Assembly: GCA_963576735.1 (NCBI GenBank)
Contig: OY755197.1
Span: 3,298,501-3,362,500 of the forward strand
DNA from: Bedellia somnulentella
Taxonomy: Eukaryota > Arthropoda > Insecta > Lepidoptera > Bedelliidae
Direction of reading: 5' to 3'
Length of the DNA: 64,000 nucleotides
Below the pieces are notes generated by a model, which saw only the letters and a program-made list of their open reading frames with translations, did no database searches and was not told the origin of the DNA. The position numbers and the translations under genes were made by a program. Positions 11,056-21,098 of the stretch are shown one piece after another; positions within the stretch are counted from its first letter, which is position 1, and each line of letters begins with the position of its first letter.

Positions 11056-11283
11056 CGTACATACATACATATACTCACGGCTATAATTCCCTAAAAAGGG
11101 TAGCTAGAGCCAAATAATTATAAATTCATCAGATACTTTTGGGAGTTGAGTGGGGAAAAGGTGGTAAAATAAAGGTTTTTGGTGATGGGTCTCCAACCGC
11201 ATCGCCCAAATTTCCAATAAAAAGCCCCAATACCAATATAATAGAAAGGAGTAGCGACATTCTAAGCCAGCACTACACGGCAA
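11056..11283 (-). mobile_element. S1 copy shared by both arms
   Basis: Lacks about 25 bp around the central agaggcgac region. Partner 40,692-40,918. Confidence 0.82.
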
Positions 11284-11616
11284 ATAATATATACCGCTTA
11301 AAATATAAATTGCCAATGAAACAATTTAAATAGCGCAACGATCAAAATCTGAATACAACCTTTATTTTCGCAACATCAAACCGCGCAATCAACTACGTCA
11401 ATACCCGGGCTAGTGTTAATGACTGTACACAGCCTGCTAAACAAATGCTGTTTGCCGACGTGATAGAGTATTGCTTATTAATGCATTTTTATTTATTTTT
11501 CGGTTTTGGAAGACTTACTGATATTTACACAAACATATTTGTTTTTGGCCGGTTAAAAGTTTACAAATATATAAAATCAAAAACTATTTTTTTTTTTGAC
11601 AATAAAATGAACAATA

Positions 11617-11728
11617 AACTCAAACGTTCACGCCGTAAATCCCTGAAGGGGTTGGCAGAGGTACCTTCTTATACTTCGGCTGTTCAGAGTACCTACGTGT
11701 TGCTTGGGCAGTGTACCCACGTAGCCTG
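11617..11728 (-). mobile_element. S2 3' fragment
   Basis: S2 terminal region (aaacgttcacgccgtaaatc). It runs directly into an RTE fragment, and the composite is shared with 40,056-40,360. Confidence 0.75.
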
Positions 11729-11920
11729 GACCAAATAGCGAGTGCGCTCAAAAAAGTAGGCGTCTTAAGTATGATGTACAATATACATATATAAAAAGAT
11801 TGATGAATGTAAACGAAGCTAGAGAAGTTTGCCAGGAACTTACAAAATGGCGATGATTAGTCTCTGCCTACTCCATGAGAAATAATAACGTGAGTATATT
11901 TATGTATGTATTTCGTTATT
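11728..11920 (+). mobile_element. RTE LINE 3' end
   Basis: Starts ggaccaaatagcgagtgcg and ends with a tatgtatg tail. Confidence 0.78.
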
Positions 11921-12131
11921 TAGTTTTTGTGTAAACGTTTAAATAAATCAAAGCTAGAGAGGTTTCCTAGAATAATTATATATAGTATATATTATAATTC
12001 TTTATTCAGATAACTAGGATCCATTGTGTTAGTAGACATATTAAAATACAGTAAGTTAGTAAGTACTTACAAATAATTTTAACTTAACACTAATATTTAA
12101 AATAAACCTATTTATTTATTTAGGCTGACAT

Positions 12132-12169
12132 GTTTGACTACCCAATGTTTATACATTGGGCAGTCAAAC
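12132..12169. repeat. 17-bp stem-loop
   Basis: gtttgactacccaatgt pairs with acattgggcagtcaaac around a 4-base loop with one wobble mismatch. The right arm keeps it at 39,570-39,607. It may be the terminal hairpin of an unrecognised element. Confidence 0.75.
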
Positions 12170-12907
12170 CGGTCAACTATTGTACTAAGGATGGTGTTGG
12201 CGCTCTCGCGTGTCCTGCGGTAAATTGAGGCGATTCTTTTACGCAAAGAAGCGTTGATTATGATTTGTCCCCTTCCCCCAGCGGAACCTTATATGTTGTT
12301 TACACACGGACCACTCAGGCTGTATATACTGATAATATAGCTTCTCAGTTCGTCCAAGAATCCGTTTTAATATTTTTATAACCACGCAACTTCATGAAAT
12401 TTAAATGGAACCACACTTACAGTATATTTAAGCAAAAAGAATAACAAGTTTAGGATTCTAATAATTATTGACGGAGTAATCATATAAAATACATAAAAAA
12501 GAGACATAATCGAACTTAGATCCTTCGTTTTTAAAATCATTTGAAAATATAAAGAATTCTCACATTTTTATTTGCAAGCTGATCAAACTATTTTTGCCAG
12601 AAAATTACAACACATTTATTCAAGCACATTGCCAGTCTTAAAAAAAAGTAACATGGTTGGTCCATTCGCTGATGCGGTCAATATTATTATATTTTCTAAC
12701 CATTTAATTTGTGTTCTACGGCCGCAAAATATAAAAATATATATACATAAAATAAAGTTATTCCTTAGCTACTTAAGACCACACAAAACTAATCAAGCAT
12801 AACACAGTAAAAGTAAACCAGTGATATAGTAAAACATAGGCAATTACAAACAGAAATAGTTAGAAAGAAAGAAAGAAGTTAATACTCACCAAATCAAAAC
12901 TTGGCTT

Positions 12908-13049
12908 CTGAAGCGCAAGCACGAGCCGTGTTTAAACTAGTTATCGCGTGGGATAAAGCAGCCATCTCTTACGCACTTAATTAGTATCGTATACTGCCAT
13001 CTCATTCTAACCGTTATCGTGTCGATAAAATAGCGCTCGTGCTTGCTAT
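12908..13049. mobile_element. MITE-like insertion, left arm only
   Basis: About 140 bp absent from the right arm near 38,752. Its ends carry inverted gcaagcacgagc and gctcgtgcttgc. No reading frame is present, and target duplication is unclear. Confidence 0.6.
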
Positions 13050-13127
13050 ACTGGATGGGAATAATAGGCTCGATAAAAATATTATAAATTTTGTTTTGTA
13101 TGACATTTCACGGATTCTATCGAAGTA

Positions 13128-14353
13128 GTATTCTATTGGATGTAGTTGACAATATTTTAAATGACCGAAATGAAGGTAAAAGCACCTTACTAACATTACT
13201 AGATTTCTCCAGAGCTTTCGAATGTTTGTGCAGGCCCCTTCTATTGTCCAAGATGGCATATTACGGATTTGATGCAGCGACTATTCGTTGGTTTGATAGT
13301 TACTTATCTGAAAGGTTCCAATTTGTAGAGCTCCGTGGGAGAAATGGCAGTATTCAAACATCATCAGCCAATAAATTACACAGAGGAGTACCACAGGGAT
13401 CTATATTGGGTCCGATGTTGTTTATTTTATACACAGCTGATATAATTAACAGTATACATAAATGGCAGTACCATTTATACGCTGATGACCTTCAATTATA
13501 CATTAGTGGGCTACCCGGTGAGGTGGTGGATGCTGTCAAAATTCTTAATGCGGAGCTTGAGAGAATTGTGGCCTGGTCGGAGAGGAACTGTCTAGTCCTG
13601 AATCCTAGCCATTCCAAGTACCTAGTACTTGGAACTATGCATCAAATTCATAATACTTTAAAGGTTCTTCCGGCCAATGCTGTAGCTATCAGGGGTCACC
13701 CCATAGAAAGGGTTGTAGAAGCAAAGAACCTTGGTTTACTGATGGACGGGGAGCTTCGGTTCGAAAACCATGTTTTATCAGTGGTTAGTAATTGTTTCTA
13801 CCGCCTTAAAGTCCTGTATAATATTCGCGATTACCTTAGTGTGGATTTGCGTGTTCACCTTTGTGAATCGTTGGTATTATCTAGGTTAAATTACTGTGAT
13901 GTGGTCTATGGTAGTTGCATAATTGGCCGTTCTCAGAAATTGATAAAGCGTGTGCAAAACGCATGTGCACGTTTTTGTTTTCGCATCCCGCCTCGTTCCC
14001 GTGTCACTCCGTATTTGAACGACGCTAAATTATTGAAAATGCAGGCACGTAGGCAACTACATCTCGCAACTCTGCTTTTCGGTGTTATTCGACACGAATC
14101 TCCTAACTATTTGTATAAAAAATTGCAATGGTCTAAAAGTGGCTATCAATTTAAAGTCAGGGCGATTGTGCCAATGCATCGTTTGGTGGCTTTTCGAGGC
14201 AGTTTCAGATTCGCGGCGTCCAAATGCTGGAATGACCTCCCTCCACCAATTCGTAGTCTAACCAGTAAATTCACCTTCAAGCGAAAGCTTAAAAACCTTT
14301 TGCTACTTCAACAAAATCCTTTGGCTAATCCCCCACCCATTCCACCTTATTAA
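13128..14353 (+). CDS. LINE reverse transcriptase, 5'-truncated
   Basis: Uninterrupted frame for about 408 residues once the first dozen codons (flanking target DNA) are discounted. Motifs in order: LLDFSRAFE (motif A, with the first Asp kept and Glu in the second acidic position), HRGVPQGSILGP, and YADDLQLYI (catalytic YADD). The thumb follows, then a C-terminus with W-NDLPPPIRS and a basic end. The endonuclease and RT fingers are missing, as expected of an aborted target-primed copy. It has no promoter of its own. The open frame suggests a young insertion, in line with its absence from the other arm. Confidence 0.85.
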
Positions 14354-15036
14354 ATAGAAGTAGACAATCAATGGATCAAACAATTATATTAGTTTCCCTT
14401 TGAAAATAAAGTATACGTATATATATGACTATTTGAAATGTCTTTGCTAGTATCGTTTATTAATTTTTAGTTATGTGTCGTATGAAATTATCATTTCATT
14501 GTATTTTATTTATTTCATTTTTTCTATTTAATTTTTTGTCAATTTGTTTAAATACATCAATTTTGTATATTCATGTTTATGGTTCTGTTGATTTGTTTGA
14601 TATTTTTATATATTTAAAATAAATGCATGCATTATGTTTATATATATTAATAGTTCGTGCATCACCTCTACTTGGCGGTGACTGAAAATCAGTGTTGTGA
14701 GGTATTAACTCACAACGAAAATGCTGAGTCATCTGCCAATTCATTGCTACGCAGGTAATGGCTATTCTTGTGACAGGTTCTTAATAATTTTATTAAGTCA
14801 TCATATATTTTGGTTCGTTTTTATTTATGTTTGCTTTTTTCTTATTTTATAACTCATGTTTTATTTTGAGTTTTTTTTTATTATTTATTTTTGTTAACTT
14901 ATATATTATTATTATTATTTTTTTCTTTTGTTGTAAAACCAACCTTAATATTATTTTGTTGTTATGTTTCATGTATTGTTTACTCAAGCTTAGCAATGAA
15001 TAAATGTTTTTCTTTCTTTCTTTTCTTTCTTTCTTC
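13128..15036 (+). mobile_element. 5'-truncated jockey/CR1-like LINE, left arm only
   Basis: Inserted between flanks that are joined in the right arm near 38,030. Holds the RT C-terminal two thirds, a 3' UTR of about 0.68 kb and a (TTTC)n tail at about 15,009-15,036. The same tail type appears on the minus strand at 63,846. Confidence 0.87.
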
Positions 15037-15260
15037 TATTCGTCAACAGTCGTTACCTTAATAGAAACCATGCTTATCAGTTTAAGCCTCAAAGTATCTG
15101 CTAAGTAATGCTTCTTAGAAATTTGCTTTGTCGCTCGTTGTCGTGATTTTTTATGCATTACCAGAGCATGTTTTGGTATTCGTACATTATTTTATGAGTA
15201 TGAGAGAGCAAAATAAGGTATTACTGCTAAAGTACAGTTTTAAATAGAAGTGTTATTATG

Positions 15261-15425
15261 TCTTAAGGCAGAAGTCCGGAGTATGAAGAATAAAAGAGCA
15301 TGCATGAAAAGATTCATGGATGTCGACGAAGCAAGAGAGGTTTGCCGAGATCGTACGAAGTGGCGATCGATAGTGTCTGCCTACCCCAATGGGAATCAAC
15401 GGCGTGAGTATATGTATGTATGTAT
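15261..15425 (+). mobile_element. RTE LINE 3' end, left arm only
   Basis: Flanked by a perfect 9-bp duplication, gttattatg (15,252-15,260 and 15,426-15,434). The right arm retains a single gttattatg. Confidence 0.9.
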
Positions 15426-15485
15426 GTTATTATGCCTGATTTCACTCGTATATAAAACGATTTATTTTCAACACAACTACGAATT

Positions 15486-15800
15486 TTTTGAAAGAGATGA
15501 ACAGGGTGAATTGGCCACGGATGAAAGTAGCATGGAACGGGTATGGAATTATTTTTAGCAACTGTTCGAAAAAGAGGATGCATCAATTTCTTTTCCAAGC
15601 GACAGTAATTTTGGTTGGAACGAGGAGATGGGTGACTTTAGTGCAGTGAGATTAGTATTGATGAAATAATGAAAGCAATGGAAAGTATGAAAGTAGGGAA
15701 GTCGGCAGGGTATGATAGGATTACTATCGAAATGCTGAGGGCTGGTCAAGCGTTGGTGGCTTCTTGGTTGTACTTCCTTTTACGTGAATTTTTCATGTGA
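15486..15800 (+). pseudogene. RTE-type reverse transcriptase fragment, left copy
   Basis: Translates, with breaks, to the stretch before RT motif 1: a Glu-rich DEQGELATDESSM segment, then a MKVGKSAGYDRIT-type motif and a conserved E-MLRAG. In the left arm it is broken by a stop at about 15,556-15,558 and a frameshift near 15,645. The right-arm copy (35,720-36,040) reads through. It is an internal piece of an RTE LINE without endonuclease or YADD core, shared by both arms. Confidence 0.75.
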
Positions 15801-15945
15801 CAATGTATTGGTACAAAACGGCGATAGGTCTACCCCTATCACGTAAGTACACTATCTAAGCAAAACATGGGTACTCTGAACACCAGGTGACAATGTCACG
15901 TGATATTCAGAAGTATTAGTAGTAGTATACGTTTGAGTTTGAGGA
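15792..15945 (+). mobile_element. S2 3' fragment
   Basis: Abuts the RTE fragment. Ends acgtttgagtttgagg. Partner 35,590-35,730. Confidence 0.75.
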
Positions 15946-16036
15946 AAAAAAATAAGCAAACTGTGGCCTCAAACACAGCTGTTTTTTATGTATGCCGAGC
16001 ATGTCCATGTGGCTGGAAAAGTTATACTCAAATATA

Positions 16037-16252
16037 CCACACTATAGTGCCGGCTTTGAATACTTCTACCCCTTTCTACCTAATGATAACGTATGAGACA
16101 CCGAATGATATGGGATTTAAAGTTGTTTTAGGTCGATGCAGTTAAAAAGCCATCGCCAATAATACTTTATTTTTATTATCTTGTCCCTTATCAACGTTTC
16201 TTGCTCTGGCTACCCCGTTTTGAGTTTATGGCCGTGAGTATATGTATGTAAC
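16037..16252 (+). mobile_element. Old S1 copy
   Basis: Diverged, ends gccgtgagtatatgtatg. Partner 35,275-35,487. Confidence 0.75.
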
Positions 16253-16689
16253 TAAGCTAATCTCTAGTAAATACCTAATATTATTTTACAGTCTAATCTA
16301 CACTACAATAGTTTCTAAACTGGTTTTTAAATATCTTTAACTCTGCGATACCCACATTATGATATAACGGCCGACAAAGGAAAGGGGAGTGGCAGAATTA
16401 ATATTTATTTTGTGTCGACGCCTACAGCGCGACATTTGGCACGCGGCAACCGAATCTGTTTTTATTTCCACAAATAAAAGCTTGTATACAACCTACTATG
16501 AACTTTTCGGAATATTTTTATCAAGTGTTTTATGGAAATATAAAAGTTTTATTAAAATTTTGTACAATTTATTTTGCCGAACGGCTACAATACCTAAAAA
16601 GTGAAAGACAAAGAGAAGTTTTTTTAATGTTTCAATATACCGCTTGATATTTTTATGAACATATCATATTCATTAAATTTAAATATCCT

Positions 16690-16920
16690 ACATACATACA
16701 AAAACATTCACGGTTATAAATTCCTAGAAGGGATAGGTAGAGATTAAGTGTAAGACATTCCTAAGCCACTTTTGGAACTTGAGTGAGGAAAAGTTTATAA
16801 AATACGAAAGATATCTCATGACAGACATAACATGATAGAAGACGAAACATGTCAATATGGGTCTCTAACTGCATCGCCCAAAAACCACTCAAAAAAGCCC
16901 CGATACCCCTTAGAACCCTA
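16690..16920 (-). mobile_element. Old S1 copy
   Basis: Diverged S1. In the right arm the same copy is split by an RTE insertion (33,598-33,771 and 34,752-34,840). Confidence 0.78.
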
Positions 16921-16964
16921 CAAAAGTTTACCATACAATATTAACATTATCCAGATCTTTAAAA

Positions 16965-17325
16965 AATATTGTCCCTTTTAATCCCATTTCAAGCCATCCA
17001 CAAACCAACTTTCGCAATATTTCTGTGCGAAATAAAATGAAAAATTCACATGTAACAATAGTAGTACGGGAGCCAAAAGAAACTTTTCTTTATTTCGCGT
17101 CGACTGCATCGCCGTATGCAAGAATCTCGGGAAATATGATTTATCGTCTGTTGCGCTGTTTTCTTCGGCCCGCTTTGTGTTGGAATTTCTTGATTGCGTT
17201 CTTGGCGACGGAGACTTTTATTTGGATATCAGCGAACTACTGCAATTATTTTTCTTGATATTTTATTGTTGCAACATTACTTTGACGTCAAAAATTTAAG
17301 AAGAATCTGCGTTATTTGTTTATTG
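16965..17325. other. Nearly identical inner-arm block, left
   Basis: About 360 bp with only two differences I can find from 33,210-33,570. It has a 78-codon frame (17,025-17,258 plus) of unknown meaning, with no domain recognised. Function is unassigned. Confidence 0.5.
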
Positions 17326-17358
17326 CCTCCCCTCCGGACCTCGATAGCGAACAGTCGT
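17326..17358 (+). promoter_or_regulatory. Putative internal LINE promoter (DPE-like)
   Basis: Taking 17,326 as +1, agtcgt at 17,353-17,358 falls at +28 to +33 and fits the downstream promoter element pattern used by TATA-less insect LINEs. The start site is inferred from the TSD edge. Confidence 0.4.
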
Positions 17359-17825
17359 GCCCTAAGTTATTACAATTTTATTTTAAATCAAAGTTAATAT
17401 AAATAACCACAAAAATCAATACCGAAAAATAGGATCGCAGAAGTGTGTAGGAGTTCGATTTAAAATTTCAACGGGTGCCATTGTTGGCTGACTTCCACCA
17501 CCACTACCGCCGCGTCAAGCCGCTACATCGGTGAGTCATCCCACTGCGCGTGCGCACTACAATACTCGGACTCGTGCCCCACCAACTACACTTTAGCGCG
17601 CCAATCATAAATAGACCGCTTCCTATTGGACGAAGCAGCGAGCGTTGACCTCCAATCAATAACTTATTCAAGAGGCCATCTTCAAATTAATTTGTATTTG
17701 TACCAGGCGCACATAATTTTGAAGCGGTGACTCATTGTTTCCTACATCTGTCTCACTCAACTGGTGTTTTACTTTGATATTTTGAAGCGAAGGTATTTTG
17801 ATAATAAATTTCAAAACTACCCGCA

Positions 17826-18746
17826 ATGCCACTTAAGCGAACACCACCAAAAACTCAGACAATGTTGGAGATAAAAGATAGCCGCCCTCACTCAAGCTCA
17901 GCACCCTCTCTTTCCGACCTAGCTGACATGGAGTCCTCTCCTTCTCTAGCCACCGCATCTCGTCTCATAAGTAAACGGAAACGACAAGATAGTGAAGAAC
18001 AGATAATATCTTTTATGACTGATATGAAAGCTCTTTTTACTGAGTTTACAACACAACAAAATTCAAAATTTGAAAAAATTTACAGTTCTTTAGATGAGGT
18101 AAAAACCCAAATTGACGATTTTCGATGCTCAATAGAATTTATCTCTAATCAGTATGAAGATTTAAAACTACAATTTACCAAAATTGAATCGGAACGCCAA
18201 CAATATTCCGAGCAAATAAAATTATTAGAAAACAAAATAGAAACTTATGAGCGTAATCAACGATCTACTTGTATTGAAAAACGAAACATATATTTGGAAA
18301 AACCAGAATCTAAAGAGTCATTAATTAACACATTTCAAAAAATATCGAATGTTTTGAACACTACCGTTGAAACCCACTTTATAAAAGACATTTTCCGAAC
18401 CAAATCTGCTACGCCCGAAAAATCCACTATTATTGTTGACTTTACCTCAGTTCTAATGAAAGAAAAATATTTAAGAATATATAAACAACACACTAAAGAA
18501 AAAGGAAAAATTACGACTGAACATTTGAAAATAAAAGGGTTGTCAAAGCCTATATACATTTCAGAAAATTTAACTGCAAAAATGAAACGACTTTACTTTT
18601 TAGCCAGAGACTTTGGGAAAACTAACTCTTATAAATACTGCTGGACGTCTAAAGGAAAAATATACATACGTAAATCGGAAGGATATCCACCTATACCCAT
18701 TAACCCTGAAGAGGACTTACGCCGTGTGATGGACAAAAACATGTGA
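17826..18746 (+). CDS. LINE ORF1 nucleic-acid chaperone-like protein
   Basis: Intact 306 residues with an ATG in a purine context (caatgcc). The N-terminal 50 residues are Pro/Ser-rich. A probable coiled coil follows at about 50-145, rich in Glu, Lys, Gln and Leu with regular hydrophobic spacing. The C-terminal half (about 150-300, with RNIYLEK, STIIVDF, KIYISENLT-like and YCWTSKGKIYIRK segments) resembles the basic Baculo_FP-type domain of many insect LINE ORF1 proteins. By analogy it binds element RNA in the ribonucleoprotein. It has no CCHC knuckles. ORF2 starts 587 bp downstream. The resemblance is from memory of the family and was not searched. Confidence 0.78.
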   Translation: MPLKRTPPKTQTMLEIKDSRPHSSSAPSLSDLADMESSPSLATASRLISKRKRQDSEEQIISFMTDMKALFTEFTTQQNSKFEKIYSSLDEVKTQIDDFRCSIEFISNQYEDLKLQFTKIESERQQYSEQIKLLENKIETYERNQRSTCIEKRNIYLEKPESKESLINTFQKISNVLNTTVETHFIKDIFRTKSATPEKSTIIVDFTSVLMKEKYLRIYKQHTKEKGKITTEHLKIKGLSKPIYISENLTAKMKRLYFLARDFGKTNSYKYCWTSKGKIYIRKSEGYPPIPINPEEDLRRVMDKNM

Positions 18747-18884
18747 CTATTTTCCCACAATGTATTCCCTACTACTACATACTTATTTAATCTTGCATGC
18801 TCTATTCAAATTACCATTTTTCTAGTTATAACTTATACTAAGTTCATATACTTTTGCATTAATTTTATTTCTAAATCTTTTATT

Positions 18885-19343
18885 TTGTATAACTCTAAGC
18901 AGATTATATTATTAATCATTAACGAGCCATACACACAAAACCTCAAATTACTTACTACACACGCATACGCCATATTTACACTCTTATCATATTTAGTGAT
19001 CAGTAATATATACATCTCCTTTTCACTATTACACTTACCAGATAAAAATAATCACATACTCCTATATACATTTAATTTTAAGCATCCCATACCCACCCGT
19101 CAAATGTACATGTTATTTATTAATATTATATTCATACTTTCACACATATTTACGATATTGCCCTATTTTTTACATAGGAATAAGCATTTTTCTATGTCAT
19201 GGTTTTCCTGTCTCCTTCCAGTACTATTAATTAGGACAAAATTAATTAACATTTCTGCACCAATGTATCCGTGTAACAATCTAAACAACTCAATCATTAA
19301 TGTCCCTTCGTTACCTATAATTAAATTAAATTATGGACCGTAA
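18885..19343 (+). CDS. Possible small hydrophobic ORF between ORF1 and ORF2
   Basis: 152 codons with three hydrophobic stretches (about residues 28-50, 74-98 and 105-120). Its stop overlaps the ORF2 start: atggaccgtaa holds both the ORF2 ATG and this frame's TAA. Overlap suggests termination-reinitiation, but AT-rich sequence gives hydrophobic frames by chance, and I know of no such protein in this LINE class. It could equally be an untranslated spacer. Confidence 0.25.
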   Translation: MYNSKQIILLIINEPYTQNLKLLTTHAYAIFTLLSYLVISNIYISFSLLHLPDKNNHILLYTFNFKHPIPTRQMYMLFINIIFILSHIFTILPYFLHRNKHFSMSWFSCLLPVLLIRTKLINISAPMYPCNNLNNSIINVPSLPIIKLNYGP

Positions 19344-20954
19344 TATACAAGATGATATTGAAAATTGTTTAGCTCCTCATTCACTCTCATGTTCCCCCGA
19401 ACAAATCCATTTATTCGCAGATTCATTAAATAACTCACTAAAAGTCTTTCACGTGAATATACGAAGTTTGCAACACAATTTTGATGCACTTATTACCCTA
19501 CTTAGTCGAATACCTACTGAGCTTGATATAATTGTACTCACTGAGTGTTGGCTCAGCAAATGTCCCCTTTTACCTGCTTTACCCAACTACTCATCCACTC
19601 AATCACGACACTGCAATCAAAATGACGGTGTAGTTATTTATGTTAAAAATACTCTGATCTGCTCCTTTGAAGAACCGCCACTAATGGATGCGAACTGCCT
19701 ACTACTAAAATTCTCCAACTCGTTGGCAATTTTAGCTATTTATCGATCTCCTAGTTTTAAAAATCTCTCTAACTTCTTAACTAGTCTTAATGATAACTTA
19801 ACACAACTTCAAAAATTCAAAAATCGCGTCATTATCGGAGACTTAAACATAGATATACGTAAAAACAACACTGACTCCAACTCCGAAGACTACCTCAATC
19901 TGCTTGCATTTCATGGTCTATTACCTACTCACCTCAATCCGACCAGAAAAACATCGTGTCTAGACCATGTTATCTCCACCGATCCCAACCACTCTATGAC
20001 TTTAACCCTTGATACTCTAATTACAGACCACTCCCCTGTTATTCTATTCATTGATAATCGTATGTGTTGTAAAAACTACCATACACCTCATAATTCCAAA
20101 TTCAAACGCGTAAACGAAACTGGGGTGTCATCGGATATAGAGCAGTGTGATTTCTCTGAGATTTTTACATATAATGACCCAGAAATTGCGGCGAATGCCC
20201 TAGTGAGTAAATTATCATCCATAATTGAGTCAAACACCAAGTTCTGCACTATACCTTCCAAACGAAGAATCCTTAAGCCCTGGTTAACACCCGGTCTCTT
20301 GCGTTGTATGCGTAATAGAGACAAAATGTACAAAAAAACAACAAAAAATCCTTTTGATGAGATCTTAAAAACAACATATTCACGATACAAAACCTATTGT
20401 AATAATTTACTAAAAAAAGTAAAAAGACTTTATGAAAAAGATCAATTAAAGAAATGTACAAACAATCCTAAGTCCCTTTGGCAAACTATCAAAAATATTA
20501 TTAATTTAAAGCCCAATCGTAATTCTTCCCTTAAGCTCTTAAAAAGACAGACTGACCCACAATTTACGATAAACAATATTAACAAATATTTTGCGACTGT
20601 AGGCGAAACTCTTGCATTGAAAATAAAAAGTAATAATAATCCTACACGGCTTACACGACCTATACACAAACTTAACACCAATTTAAAATCTATGGTGTTG
20701 TTGGATACAGATACGGCCGAAGTTAACACAGCGATCTTAACTTTAAAAAACACAAGCGCCACCGGGTGGGATAATATTACTTCCTCTGTTCTGAAATCTA
20801 ACATGCATATATTGAGCCCAATAATTAGTTATATAATTAATCTCTGCTTTGCGAAAGGTTGCTTTCCGAGGGTTTTCAAAAGATCCTTGGTACACCCTAT
20901 CTACAAAAGTGGAGATAGAGACAGTGTCTGTAATTACCGCCCTATATCTGTCCT
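19333..20954 (+). pseudogene. LINE ORF2, endonuclease and RT start (5' half)
   Basis: 540 codons. An APE-type endonuclease occupies about residues 35-240: FHVNIRSL (Asn), VLTECWL (Glu), AIYRSPS, IIGDLNIDI (Asp/Asn), a CLDHVIS segment and ITDHSPV (Asp/His). A connector follows, then RT fingers ending at NYRPISVL (about residue 541). The frame is cut there by the inner LINE; the two codons and stop after it (to 20,964) belong to the insert. Reading resumes at 25,683. All catalytic residues of the nuclease that I can place are present. The insertion disables the element, although the half itself is open. Confidence 0.88.
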
Positions 20955-21098
20955 TAATAATTAATTAAATAATTTAGTGATACCACTTATAAAGCAGTGT
21001 TGCCACTCTAAATATTAAAAGTGTAGTAAGAAAAATACAAGAAAATATACTAACTATAATTATATTTTATTAAAAATTGAATTTAATAACCAATAAAC

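Larger units (their letters stand above)
207..17325. repeat. Left arm of giant inverted repeat
   Basis: Reverse complement of the right arm (33,116-53,619), seen by direct comparison. Anchor pairs include 548-1,150 with 52,890-53,508, 4,270-5,425 with 47,690-48,830, 7,150-8,430 with 44,380-45,790, 9,896-10,475 with 42,270-42,845, 12,170-12,907 with 38,750-39,600, and 15,440-17,325 with 33,200-36,060. Stretches not listed separately (548-1,160, 6,336-6,590, 6,930-7,828, 8,515-9,100, 9,896-10,487, 11,284-11,616, 12,170-12,907, 15,037-15,250, 16,253-16,689) are AT-rich arm sequence in which I see no gene. Outer homology reaches the S1 copy at the window start, so the arm may continue outside the window. 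Confidence 0.93.

Noticed and set aside
10815..11117. 100-codon ORF across SINE and RTE tails
   Set aside because: It reads S2, RTE and tail repeats antisense or out of frame. The YIHTY repeats are translated (TACA)n.
16389..16604. 71-codon ORF mirrored at 34,878-35,138
   Set aside because: An indel changes the frame between arms and no domain is visible.
17025..17258. 78-codon ORF present in both arms with one residue change
   Set aside because: High identity covers the whole block including non-coding flanks, so it is no evidence for coding. No domain recognised.
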